Below are positions 21,118 through 31,337 of a stretch of DNA of 64,000 bases, one piece after another. Position 1 is the stretch's first letter; each line of letters opens with the position of its first letter. Origin of the DNA: Impatiens glandulifera (taxonomy: Eukaryota; Streptophyta; Magnoliopsida; Ericales; Balsaminaceae); contig NC_061866.1 in NCBI RefSeq assembly GCF_907164915.1, positions 46,245,370 through 46,309,369 on the forward strand, in the 5' to 3' direction. Under the pieces are notes generated by a model. That model did not search any database. It was not told where the DNA came from and worked only from the letters and a program-made list of their open reading frames with translations. The position numbers and the translations under genes are program-made.

Positions 21118-22175
21118 GTGCAAGACTCAGGTGCCAAAGCAGCTGATTTTGATGATGACGATGGTGGTGGTCTGGTGAGTTATGAAAGTGGTGGTAATTT
21201 ATAAAAAAATTGATGTTACTATTACCAATAATTGTGTACAACTAGTGTTTTCATCTTGTTTAAGTAAACCGTTTTTTATACATGGGTTTTCCTTTTCACA
21301 AAAGAAAATGTAAACAATCATTTTAAAGTTTCTTCCTACCTTTTTGACTTTGGTGTAATTCACTACTCTCGTAAAAAGATGGGCTTAATGAAATGCTTAA
21401 GTTGCTTGGAATCATGTGTAGATAATGTAGAGGTTATAAGGGTGTTTGAAGCATGCACACTTGAATTTATTACGATGGTGTCTCTTTAATGTATAACTTT
21501 TAAAATCTCAGCCATTGAATGCACAATTAAGAGCATTGCTCATGCAGAAGCTTGATAGGAGTGACACCGCAACAAATTTGTCTCTGTTTTTGTTGTATTC
21601 TGAAACATATTGGACTGTCTTGTTAAAAGAAGTTAATGTTGATTTCTATTGTGAAAATCTACATTTGTTATGTTTGCAAAAAATTATAATGATCTTGAAA
21701 ATATTATGATCACAATCTCTTCCAATTTTTTAATTAGATTATGGTTGTGATAGATGTTGCAAAATACTAATTTCTAAATAGGCTAATATTTTCATAGCAT
21801 TAATGTATGATGTTTTTGTAGTATTACGGGGTCTTTTGGAGTACCAGCGCTAAATGGGGTAGCTTCAGGTCAACAGGTTGTTACCTTACCCTTACCCATG
21901 AATGGACAAGCTGCCATTCCTGCTGCACTTCTTCCAACAATTGTGGTGTCGGAGCCTATTGGAATCCCCAGTGAATGTCTCATCTTGAAGAATATGTTTG
22001 ATCCGACCATGGAGGTATTTTTTTCTTTTTTTTTTCCAAATCACTTTTTTGTTTTGTTTTGAGATTTTTACAACTATGTTGCAGATGGACCCAGAGTATG
22101 ATTTGGAAATAAAAGATGATGTTGAGTCAGAATGTTCCAAATATGGTCCAATTCTACATATCCATTTCAGGGCTG
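21118..22175 (+). pseudogene. Captured RBM39/CAPER-like splicing factor exons
   Basis: Exon-like pieces: QDSGAKAADFDDDDGGGL (21,118-21,175, followed by GTGAGT), LNAQLRALLMQKLDRSDTAT (21,515-21,574), a longer exon with GSFGVPALNGVASGQQVVTL and SEPIGIPSECLILKNMFDPT (about 21,825-22,014, donor GTATTT), and MDPEYDLEIKDDVESECSKY (22,084-22,170) reading into GPILHIHFR. LKNMFDP...DIKDDV.EEC.K is the signature of the C-terminal UHM domain of RBM39. The domain is cut before its last strand and followed by non-homologous sequence. Confidence 0.82.
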
Positions 22176-23140
22176 CTGCTTCCCAAAGGCCTGGTTTCTT
22201 TGTTTTTGTTGTATGTTTCTAGAAGACCTATGTGAAAACACTACTTGTTAGTTGTATTGTAAATTTCATACTTATCATTTAAGTCTTTCAGTGCCCTAAG
22301 TTGTTATCCAGTAATACTAAAAATGCATTGAAATTGTTCTAAGATATTATTTTTATTCTTGGCAAGTAGTGGGTTTTGCTTACAAACTTATTTTATTATT
22401 TCCAAAATCATACTAGTAAAGAAAACATATTGAATAGACAAATAGATTAAATGTAAAAAATACACAAAAATGCCTCTTAAATTCCATGTGGAAGTATTTA
22501 TCAAATAATGAATGAAAATTTCTTTAAACGCCCTTTCTATGTTGGTCGGGGATGTTCTTAGTTATCTCCAAAGATAAATTAAAATTTATCATTAGTAAGC
22601 AAAATGAACAAAATTATTGTAAAATGTCCCAATATAGAAGAACAAAGTTAATGTAAAATGTCCCAATAGTTAAAATGTTTTGTTGTGATAGTCTTGAATA
22701 TAAAAATTTGTAGGCATTCTATTTTTCTGCCAATGTTTGGTTGTGATATTCCATGAGTTAAAATTTGTGATAGGCTTGAATATTTGGTTGTGATACCCCA
22801 TGAGACACATATGTCAAAATGCAGATGAGTTGAAAACATATGGCCAAAATTTGGTATATTCACTTTCTACAAAATGCGAGAAATACATCAAATGCGAGAA
22901 ATATATCAAATGCGAGAAAATACCAAATGCGAGAAATACATTTCTCGTAATTGAGCACCAAATGCGAGAAATACTAAATACGAGAAATGCATTTTTCGTA
23001 CTTGAGCGGTAAAACAGGTGCGCGATGGATGGGTATTACAGACTTTTCTCAAGGCAAAAAGGCCCTTTTTGCTAATTTTATCAACCGTGGGCCTTTTTTG
23101 TAATTAGACCTCTTACGAGGGATATTTCATCAAAAAAAAA

Positions 23141-23850
23141 TTTATAATTTAGTTATAGTTGCTAATAAGATTTTTTTATTTAATTTTTGTTTTTTTATGT
23201 TTTTTTGAAAAGATTTAAAATGGTCTCAAATTTATATTATTTATAAACTTTTATTACTTGTTTTAGACTCCAACCTTATGAGATCCTAAATTTGAACTCA
23301 TTAGACGTCTATTAACTTAATTAAGTATAATTTATGGTAATTTATTTTCCATTCAACTATACTTTTCTACCACAAATTTAATTATCTCATCATTAAATTA
23401 TTGTATCCATTGTGATTGTTAAGTTGATTTTTTTTATCAAAACTTTTATCATTTCTAAAATATTATTATTTATATTAGCATATAAATGTAAAATAAATTA
23501 TTTAAAAAATTATATTTCATTTTATGATTATGAAGGTGTAATATTAGTTTATTATAAAATACTTTTATGAAAATGAATGTGTTCAATAAATTTATAAATA
23601 TATATTTCAATTTTAGGGAATTAAATGTCTATCTTTTTCTCCACATGAAGGGTTGGAAATACTTAACAAATAGTATTATTATATTTTTGGTTGAAATAGT
23701 ATTTTTAAATGAAAGAGTTAATGATTTTCCATTTTATTTTTATGTATAATGATTTTTATTGCCATTTCTTCGATCTCCTTCTTCTCTAATATATATAGTG
23801 CATGGTTTTTATATTATTCTTAGTTGCTCTTAATATCGAAACCCTCCTGT
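23141..23850. other. AT-rich spacer upstream of the RING gene
   Basis: No coding region recognised. A possible TATA (TAATATATATAG) near 23,788-23,799 precedes the transcribed leader of the RING-finger gene. Confidence 0.5.
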
Positions 23851-24610
23851 CTGTCTCCTGTCGTTCTTCTTCTTCTACTCCTCTCAGTTGGACCGTTGAA
23901 TCTCTATAAGCTTGTAGACGTGCCAATTGAAGAAGATCGAACAATTTCAGGTAATCTCTCTCAGATTTATCATGCTTTCATCTATTCTATTGTATGATAT
24001 CGGATTCTGTTTATCAATCAACAAAGGTTTAATTGATTCCCGATAAGCTTAGTTCGATTAATATTATTTTCGAATAGATTTAATTGATTATCAGATATTC
24101 CTGCCGGTTTATTTGGCTTTTCCCTTTGATGGTTTTGGTACCTGCTTTTTTAATTTTTGTACTGAATGGATGGATGGATGGATTCTTTTCTTCATTCGAG
24201 ATTATCGATTCTTCTTTACTTGTTGGAGAGTTAAGAATCTGATTTTTCAAGCTTAGGTATCATATCATACATACTGCGGTGTTGTTTGTGTGTTTCCATC
24301 TGTTTATAAATCATTTACGCCCGCAGTTTGTCTTCACCAGGCAGGGCCCCTTGTTTTTTACTTATTATTGAATATCCCAACTTATGATGATGATGATGAT
24401 GATTGATGTGCTGATTTCTCCTTCTTTCTTCTCTGCCAATCTGATTGCATCTAGTTTCGTGACCTGGTTTTGAGTTTTTGTGCCCACAGAATCTGGATTT
24501 TGGCTGTTTTGATTTCAATTTGTTTCCTGCTGATTTGATTTTGATATCTTCTAGGAATTAAAACCTGAAATCTTTTGCATCTGATTTCCAGAAACTACAC
24601 ACTAGGGGCC
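23820..24610 (+). other. 5'UTR exon and leader intron of the RING E3 gene
   Basis: A pyrimidine-rich leader (TCTTCTTCTTCTACTCC) ends at a strong donor, TTTCAG|GTAATCTCTC (23,950/23,951). A T-rich 641 bp intron ends at GATTTCCAG (24,591), 19 bp before the ATG. Long leader introns directly before the start are common in plant ubiquitin-ligase genes and often raise expression. Assignment is by splice-site reading only. Confidence 0.65.
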
Positions 24611-25273
24611 ATGGATCAATACTTTCAACAACCAGAGTATGGTGGTACTTCAATTGAGAAGTGCATATCAAATTACCCAGATGAAAATGAAGGAAATAAT
24701 TGTTCATCTGGTGGATTTGAATGCAACATCTGTTTAGATCCTGTACATGATCCAGTGGTGACATTATGCGGTCACCTCTACTGCTGGCCATGTATCTACA
24801 AATGGATCCATTTCAAAACATCCAATTCAGAAGTAGAAGAAGAAGAAGAAGAAAAGGAGAAAATGAAACCACAATGCCCAGTATGCAAAACCAACATTTC
24901 AGAAAGAAAACTTATCCCTCTTTATGCCAAAGGCCAAACTTGTTCTAAACCCTCATCATCCTCCTCCAATGACAAAATCATAATCCCTAGAAGACCTTCA
25001 AGTCCTCCCTCTTCATCCTCCTGTGTATCTCCAAACTGTCAGCAACAACAATTTCATCACCACCAAACATTGTTACAGCCTGCGGCGGCGTTGGCTGGCC
25101 GAATGGTTTATGAGAGGATATTTGGGAATTTGTATAATGGAGAGTACTCTTATAGGCTAGCAGGAAGCAGTAGTCCTAGAATGAGAAGGCACTTGGTGGA
25201 AACAGACAGATCATTGGGAAGATTATGTTTCTTTCTCTTCTGTTGTTTAATGTTCTGTCTCCTGCTCTTCTGA
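24611..25273 (+). CDS. RMA-type RING-HC E3 ubiquitin ligase, tail-anchored
   Basis: 220 residues. Start taken at ATG 24,611 (GGCCATGG context), not the upstream in-frame TTG/ATG in intron sequence. RING-HC finger: C38-x2-C41, C53, H55, C58-x2-C61, then C89-PV-C92, after an acidic Glu/Lys insert at about 74-84. Next comes the RMA-typical [10 protein letters not shown], a Ser/Pro-rich linker, a His/Gln patch, [14 protein letters not shown] and finally a hydrophobic tail [16 protein letters not shown] (about 204-220). RMA proteins sit in the ER membrane with the RING in the cytosol and ubiquitinate membrane cargo such as aquaporins. All zinc ligands are present and the frame is intact. Confidence 0.93.
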   Translation: MDQYFQQPEYGGTSIEKCISNYPDENEGNNCSSGGFECNICLDPVHDPVVTLCGHLYCWPCIYKWIHFKTSNSEVEEEEEEKEKMKPQCPVCKTNISERKLIPLYAKGQTCSKPSSSSSNDKIIIPRRPSSPPSSSSCVSPNCQQQQFHHHQTLLQPAAALAGRMVYERIFGNLYNGEYSYRLAGSSSPRMRRHLVETDRSLGRLCFFLFCCLMFCLLLF

Positions 25274-26144
25274 GCCCTCCATTGCTCTTAGGTTAGTACT
25301 TAGTACAATACAAAAACTTTTTATATGTAAAAGTTATGATCTGGGCTATAGACCATTGGTTACTACAAGGTTGAATTGGGTTCTTTTTTATATACATTCA
25401 AGACTAGATCTTGTTCTTCTTTATTTCATTTAATGTATGTATGTAAATAAGTTAAATCAAACAAGACCCAATTCAATTTGGGTCAGGATGAGAATGGTCC
25501 ATTCATGAAATGGACTTATTATTCATGTCATTATCAATACTTTCGTTTGCTTCCTTGCAAATTTCTTCCTGATAGAGTATTCTTGAATCTTTTAGGGAAA
25601 ATTCCAAAATTGATAGGTTCACCCATTTTGCCCATAATATTGTCAATAATTTATATTTATAGCAACTTTTAAAAAATATAACAATCAATTTATTTATAGA
25701 AAAAAATTAGGTAATGATCTAGAAGACATGTAAATAGTGTTAAATCTTCAAATAAAAAAAAATTATAATACATTTAAGATCATTTGAATAAATAAGTGAT
25801 TATTATTAAATCAATTGGTGAAGTCTTTCATTTTCATTGAATGAGATCGGTTATTCACAAAATTTATAACAAAAGTAGATAGTAAAGAAACAATCTTTTT
25901 TGTTTATAATCTTATTCTAAATATATGCAATCTTTTGATTCTAGATATTATGTAAGAAATTGAAAAAAATAAAATGGGTCTATGAACTCTGAGTACAAAA
26001 ATATTATATAAATTTCAGTAAGTAAATTTCCATAAGAAACATTGAAGATTAAAACGAATAGAAGAAGAATAAGATGTAGAGGTAATTAAACATCAGAATC
26101 AATCCTTTTACTATGAAAATCAAAATCAAAATACTCTTTCTTAA
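25274..26144. other. 3' flank of RING gene and AT-rich spacer
   Basis: First ~200 bp probably 3'UTR of the RING gene. No other coding region recognised up to the small minus-strand ORF. Confidence 0.5.
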
Positions 26145-26273
26145 TCAACTTTTGATATTCTTGACCTTCTTCCATCCCTTCTTGCAAGAATTTCCCACAA
26201 TCTTCACTCCTTTCTGGAACAGATTCTTCAGCTCCTTTGCTCTGTCCTTCACCTGTTCTTCAAACTTCCCCAT
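26145..26273 (-). CDS. 42-residue basic amphipathic small protein, unknown function
   Basis: Small ORF from ATG (26,273-26,271) to TGA (26,147-26,145). Translation begins MGKFEEQVKDRAKELKNLF and continues QKGVKIVGNSCKKGWKKVKN, then IKS. It is rich in Lys, with heptad-like spacing giving an amphipathic helix, and a central KIVGNSCKKGW that looks like a conserved motif. Support for a real gene: a 51 bp CT-repeat leader on the minus strand reading GAAAGAAAGAAAGAAAGAGAAA, a TATA at 26,389-26,398 and an ACGTG element at 26,441. I do not recognise a characterised family. It could be a host small protein or micropeptide; conservation in other plants would decide. Confidence 0.6.
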   Translation of the reverse strand: MGKFEEQVKDRAKELKNLFQKGVKIVGNSCKKGWKKVKNIKS

Positions 26274-26388
26274 TTTCTCTTTCTTTCTTTCTTTCTTTCA
26301 AGTTCTCGAAAAACTGCCCTACCTGATAATGAATAATGAAGAAGAAGAAGAAAACGAAATGGGTTTGGTTCAATTAATAATAAGAGGG

Positions 26389-26398
26389 TTTATATAAA
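26389..26398 (-). promoter_or_regulatory. TATA box of the 42-residue ORF
   Basis: TTTATATAAA about 116 bp upstream of the ATG on the minus strand. The symmetric core reads the same on both strands, but the only plausible gene is on the minus strand. Confidence 0.5.
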
Positions 26399-26439
26399 CT
26401 ATAAAGTCAAGTTACATTATGCGGTCCAACTCATCAACC

Positions 26440-26448
26440 GACACGTGG
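26440..26448 (-). promoter_or_regulatory. ABRE/G-box-like element
   Basis: GACACGTGG (minus strand CCACGTGTC), about 45 bp upstream of the TATA. ACGTG cores of this form bind bZIP factors of the ABF/AREB and GBF types. A second ACGTGCC core is at 26,511-26,518. Suggests stress or ABA input; inferred from motif only. Confidence 0.4.
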
Positions 26449-27181
26449 AGGTGACAGGTTGGATCTCTTCTGTTTTTTTTTTGGTTTTTTTTAAAGATGA
26501 GCATCAAACTACGTGCCACATCTAACGGTAAATAAACATCTTATCTCTCTAGGGACCATAAAGTTGGATATTTTCTTAGCAACCGAAATATTCAAACTAG
26601 TCCTTTTAGTTTTGTTATATTTACAAAAACTTGCCCATATTCTTTAAAACATTTAAATTAAGCACCAAATTCACCAAATTATATCATTACTTTTGTAATT
26701 GACAGTTGGAATGAGAGCTGGATGTTTTAAAAACAAAGAAGATGCTTTTTTTCATAACAATAATGTTAATGATAATAAACTTTCCAGAAGAAACAGTTGT
26801 ATATAAAGTAAACAAGTCCATGTGGAGAGAACAAAACTTAAGATTGATTCTTTCTTTCTCTCATCAAACAAGGGTTAAGTTTTAAGCAAGACAACTGTTG
26901 TTCTTGATGATGAAGATTTCAGAATTATAAGTATTGCTTCACAGTACAGTTAGATTGATAGCCCTTTTAAATTAAAAATAAATAAATAAAATTTCCAACA
27001 CTTCTACTACCCATCTAACCAAATCCAACACTTAGGCAACAACAAAAACAAAATTTGGTGTATATTTATAAAAAAAAAAACTTTATGCTAAGAATGTATT
27101 GTACAAAAAGTGAACGAGAGGAGAACTCAATTTTCTCACCAACAATATAAGAACATCCAAGAATGCAACCAATTATAAATA
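26449..27181. other. Spacer up to the MULE
   Basis: No coding region recognised. The last nine bases (27,173-27,181) are the left copy of the MULE target duplication. Confidence 0.5.
27173..27181. repeat. Target-site duplication, left copy
   Basis: TTATAAATA, identical to 34,177-34,185 on the other side of the MULE. Confidence 0.9.
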
Positions 27182-27294
27182 GAGAAATGATAAAGCCAAC
27201 GAATGACTAGCGAAAGCAAGGCCACGAATCCTACGTGGCCTTGCCAGCTAGGAGAGAGAAAGAAAAAAAAAATAAAAAAAAAATAAAACGTTTC
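27182..27294 (+). repeat. MULE terminal inverted repeat, left
   Basis: GAGAAATGATAAAGCCAACG...GGAGAGAGAAAG, A-run, AAAACGTTTC. Contains a smaller stem, CAAGGCCACG...CGTGGCCTTG. Pairs with 34,055-34,176. Confidence 0.9.
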
Positions 27295-27446
27295 TGCATA
27301 TCCTCTTTCACCCAATAGGGTTTCATATTTCTGCATTTCTTTCTCTCTCTGAAACGCTTCATTTATTTCTCTTCTCCAGCTCCGGCAGCATTTATTTCTC
27401 TTCTCCGGCTGCATTTATTTTTTTCCACGGCTGCATTTACTTCTCA

Positions 27447-30400
27447 ATGGTATCCTTTTAAGGATCTTTATTATTTTTTTAATAGATCCAGAGTTTAGAT
27501 TTTATAGATCTAGGGTTTAGATTTTACAGATCTAGGGTTTTACATTTTACAGATGTATATATGGATTTAAACGGTTTGAATTTTCAGGATACAGAAGCAC
27601 CAAACTTGAACAACCCAGTAGATGAAGAACTTAACCTGAACAGTTCCACCCCCGTTGAACCCCAAAGGTACCCTGAACAGATCTAGTGGTTTCGGGACAA
27701 GAAAGGGTCCTTCCTTGTCCCGAAATGGTTGGTTTCGGGACAAGAAATGGTCCTTCCTTGTCCCGAAATGTGTGGTGTCTTGTAAGAAAATGTTGTGTTT
27801 CGGGTAAAAAAATTTTGTGTTTCGGGACCCGAAATGAGTCGTTTCGGGACAAGAAAGGGTCAAAACCAACCATTTCGGGACAAACATTGTTTTGTTTCGG
27901 GACCCGAAATAGGTGGTTTCGGGACCTGAAAGGTGGTTTCGGGACCCGAAACGGGTGGTTTCGGGACCCGAAACTTGTTGTTTCGGGACCCGAAAGGTTG
28001 TTTGGTGACCCGAAAGGTGGTTTCGGGACTCGAAACGGGTTGTTTCGGGACCCGAAACTGGTTGTTTCGGGACCCGAAAGGTGGTTTCGGGACTCGAAAC
28101 GGGTTGTTTCGGGACCCGAAACTGGTTGTTTCGGGACCCGAAAGGTGGTTTCGGGACTCGAAACGGGTTGTTTCGGGACCCGAAATGGTTGGATTCGGGA
28201 CCCGAAATGGGTGTTTTATGGACTTTTTCTTACGGTTTCACATAATTTTTGCAGTCACATTCCTAGTGTTGGAATGACATTTTCCTCCGAAGAACAACTT
28301 CTTGAATTCTACACATCATATGCCCACTTAACGGGATTCGGCATTACCAAATTAGGGAGCAAAAATGTAGGTGGTAAGAGGAAATATTTCAGCGTTGGTT
28401 GTGCCAAGAGTTTTATGAAAGAATCGAAAGCAAAAAATAAGTTTCATCAGCCTAGACCAATAACGAAGACAGATTGTAAAGCAAAGATTAATGTTGTTGT
28501 TCGAAATGAAGGGGAATATGTGATAACAAGTATTTCTCTTGAGCACAACCATACATTAAGCCCAAAGAGAATACGTCATGTTAGATCCTACAAAGTGATT
28601 GACGGAAATGTAAAAGAAGATTGGATACAAACGATGAAGCTGGAATAACTGTGGCCAAAACATTTCAATCACTTGTAGTTGAAGCTGGAGGGTATGAAAA
28701 CATGTCTTTCGATGAGAGGACATGTAGAAATTACGTTACAGAAGCACGACGGTTGAGGTTAGGGATTGGGGATGCTGAAGCACTCACTAATTATTTCTTA
28801 AGAATGCAAACCAGGAACTCAAACTTCTTCTACCTTATTGATTTGGACGAGGAATCCCGAATTAAAAACGTGTTTTGGGCAGATGGTAGGTGCAGGGCTG
28901 CCTTTGAAGATTTTCATGATGTTATCTCTTTCGATACAACCTATTTGACAAATCGCTATGACATGCCTTTCGCTCCGTTTGTTGGTGTTAATCATCATGG
29001 TCAATCCATTTTGCTTGGATGTGGATTATTGTCAAGTGAGGATTCAAATTCTTTCACTTGGTTGTTTAGAACTTGGTTGGAATGTATGCATGATAGACCT
29101 CCAAATGCCATAATCACAGACCAATGTCGATCCATGGCGATTGCAATTGAGAAGGTATTTCCTAAAACTCATCATCGATTTTGTTTGTGGCATATAATGA
29201 AGAAACTTCCTATAAAACTTGGAAGCCATACTGAATATCATCTAATAAAGAAGAGGCTGAAAAACATAGTATACAATTCCATAAATATTCAACAATGTGA
29301 AGATGATTGGAATAGATTAATTGAAGATTATCAGTTGGAAGATAATGTTTGGTTGAAATCTTTGTATTTGGAAAGATCTAAATGGATACCTGTTTATGTC
29401 AAAGGACAATTTTTGGGCCGGCATGTCAACATCTCAACGGAGTGAAAGTATGAACGCATTCTTGATGACTACGTGTAGTCCAAAACATCTCTCAAACAAT
29501 TCGTCGAGCAATATGATAGGGCTCTGTTGCGAAATATCGAGAGAGAAAAGAAATTGGATTTCAAACCTTTTAATTCTTTGATACCAACTGTAAGTGGATT
29601 TGCCTTTGAAAGACAATACCAAACCTTCTACACTCCAGATATATTTAGATTGGTTCAAGAAGAAGTTAGAGGTTTGATGTTGTGCGACATCTCAGTCATT
29701 GAAGAGGAAGGGTCAGTTAGTATATTTAGAGTTGAGGAAATCATTCTGGGGGTTAATGGAGAACATGTAAGAGATGTTTCTTACAAAGTACATTACACAG
29801 AAAATGATTGCAATGTGAAATGTCAATGTCGATTGTTTGAGTTCAGAGGTGTTTTGTGTAGGCATATCATGGCTGTATTGAAAAAAATGAGGGTGAATGA
29901 GGTACCAATGCATTATATAATGGACCGGTGGCGTAAAGATATTAAGCGTGGGTATCAAAATATCACCAACATTTATGATTCAGATATGTCTGTTGAAGAA
30001 AAAAAACGTCACAATAGTCTAACTCGATTGATGCAAGAGGTTCAACAAGTTGGAGTAAAATCTGAAGTCAGCTGTTCTTTTTGGATGAACGGAATAAAAG
30101 GCTTGATGGAACAGTTTATGTCACTTAATCATGGAAGCCATACTGAAGCATCTAAAGACCAAAGCACAGAAGCATCTCCATCTCCATCTCCATTTCAATC
30201 TCCCGCTACATCCATTTTGATACACTCTCCTAACAAAGTTAGAAGTCGAGGACGACCACCAACAAAGAGGAAACAATCCTTAATTGAAAAAATCCCCAAG
30301 ACTTCGAGATCAAAAAAGAAGAGAGATACGGCCACAACATCTACAGTTTTGGATTCAACACAACAACAACAGCAATGGAATGATCCACTTTCAACTCAAT

Positions 30401-30477
30401 TTTCCTTTACATCACTTTTGTCCTCTCAAGTATATGTCGAAGATAATGCGTGTGGGGATAACATTCAACGAAGATAG
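27447..30477 (+). pseudogene. FAR1-related MULE transposase, decayed
   Basis: Inferred exons: 27,447-27,449 (ATG alone), 27,588-27,667, and 28,255-30,477, with GT-AG introns. Domains in order: FAR1 DNA-binding domain (VGMTFSSEEQLLEFYTSYAH to LEHNHTLSP); MULE transposase core with FDTTYLTNRYDMPFAPFVGV (first Asp), AIITDQCRSM (second Asp) and FCLWHIMKKLP; SWIM zinc finger CQCRLFEFRGVLCRHIMAVL; a Ser/Pro tail with the AT-hook-like RSRGRPPTKRK. Lesions: a one-base loss in an A-run near 28,612-28,615; a T gain near 29,411 and a T loss near 29,463 that together restore frame; and an in-frame TAG at 29,476-29,478. Host FHY3/FAR1 genes descend from such transposases, but this copy lies inside an intact TSD-bounded element. 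Confidence 0.92.
27690..28215 (+). repeat. ~21 bp TTTCGGGACCCGAAA satellite inside the transposase intron
   Basis: About 25 monomers of TTTCGGGACCCGAAA plus a 5-8 base linker, with variants TTTCGGGACAAGAAA (first part) and TTTCGGGACTCGAAA. Three monomers form a ~64 bp higher-order unit repeated at about 28,014, 28,079 and 28,143. The array lies wholly in the inferred intron 27,668-28,254, with its centre base A on the transcribed (plus) strand. Because the monomer is about 21 nt it stays open in several frames, giving long spurious ORFs. Confidence 0.92.
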
Positions 30478-30680
30478 TATTTATTTGATAATGAAGAGAG
30501 TACTTATTTGATAATGTTGTTGTCACTTTGAATATTTTTACTTTTTTATCATATCTTTAACGAAGATAGTATTTATTTGATATTGAAGAGAGTACTTATT
30601 TGATAATGTTGTTGTCACTTTGAATATTTTTACTTTTTTATCATATCTTTAACGAAGATAGTACTTATTTGATAATGTTC
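30466..30680. repeat. ~93 bp tandem duplication after the transposase stop
   Basis: AACGAAGATAGTATTTATTT ... TTTTTATCATATCTTT occurs twice, then a third partial start (AACGAAGATAGTACTTATTT) at about 30,651. The first copy holds the last codons and stop of the transposase. Confidence 0.85.
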
Positions 30681-30681
30681 T

Positions 30682-31135
30682 TGTCCCGAAACCATCCAAT
30701 TCGGGTCCCGAAACAACTTTTCGGGTCCCGAAACCACACGTTTCTTGTCCCGAAACAACTTTTCGGGTCCCGAAACCATCCATTTCGGGTCCCGAAACAA
30801 CTTTTCGGGTCCCTAAACCATCCATTTCGGGTCCCGAAACCATCCATTTCGGGTCCCGAAACCATCCATTTCGGGTCCCGAAACCACACGTTTCTTGTCC
30901 CGAAACAACTTCTCGGGTCCCGAAACCACACGTTTCTTGTCCAGAAACAACTTCTCGGGTCCCGAAACCACACGTTTCTTGTCCCGAAACAACTTCTCGG
31001 GTCCCGAAACCACACGTTTCTTATCCCGAAACAACTTTTCGGGTCCCGAAACCATTCATTTCTTGTCCCGAAACCACACGTTTCTTGTCCCTAAACCAAA
31101 CGTTTCTTGTCCCTAAACTACTTTGTTTTTGTCCC
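30682..31135 (-). repeat. Satellite block between the convergent MULE genes
   Basis: About 22 monomers, reading TTTCGGGTCCCGAAA or TTTCTTGTCCCGAAAC on the plus strand, i.e. inverted relative to the 27.7 kb array. Linkers are CCATCCA and CCACACG. It fills the gap between the stop of the transposase (30,477) and the stop of the Ulp1-like gene (31,340). Confidence 0.92.
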
Positions 31136-31337
31136 GAAATGGTATTTTCAACTCATATTATACTTGTTTTCTTGTCACGAAATGGCATTTTCAACTCATA
31201 TTATACTTGTTTCTTGTTTTTTAACTCATACTATAATTGAAGACTAGAAAATAATTGAAGACAAAAAATTTATATACTTGGATTATTATACAGGTTAAAT
31301 GTTTCAGGACAATCTTCTTTCAAAATTTCCAGATACT

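Larger units (their letters stand above)
18963..23140. mobile_element. Pack-MULE 2 carrying fragments of three genes
   Basis: About 4.2 kb. The left end GGGAAATTTGATGAAATGG and its inner blocks (TCTAATTTCAAAAAAGGCC, TTTTACCGCTCAATTACGAG, repeated TTTCTCGCATTTG) match the inverse of the right end (CAAATGCGAGAAATA repeats, CTTGAGCGGTAAAACAGG, GGGCCTTTTTTGTAATTAG, ATATTTCATC). The last nine bases on the right are degenerated to A. No clear target duplication was found, so the outer limits are approximate. Same family as Pack-MULE 1. Interior: ribosomal protein S17, RBM39-like and MRH1-like fragments, all on the plus strand, with intron remnants, which indicates capture of genomic DNA and not cDNA. 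Confidence 0.85.

Noticed and set aside
27690..28215. CRISPR-like array of short palindromic repeats
   Set aside because: The spacers are 5-8 bases and themselves repeated, the setting is a plant MULE intron, and no cas genes exist. It is a satellite.
28255..30477. Host FHY3/FAR1 transcription factor gene
   Set aside because: Lies inside a TSD-bounded MULE with terminal repeats and carries frameshifts and a stop; it is the element's own transposase.
30665..31116. Long overlapping ORFs in several frames on both strands (repeated VSGPE / FGTRN / LVPKQ peptides)
   Set aside because: Explained by the ~21 nt period of the satellite; no codon bias or family similarity.
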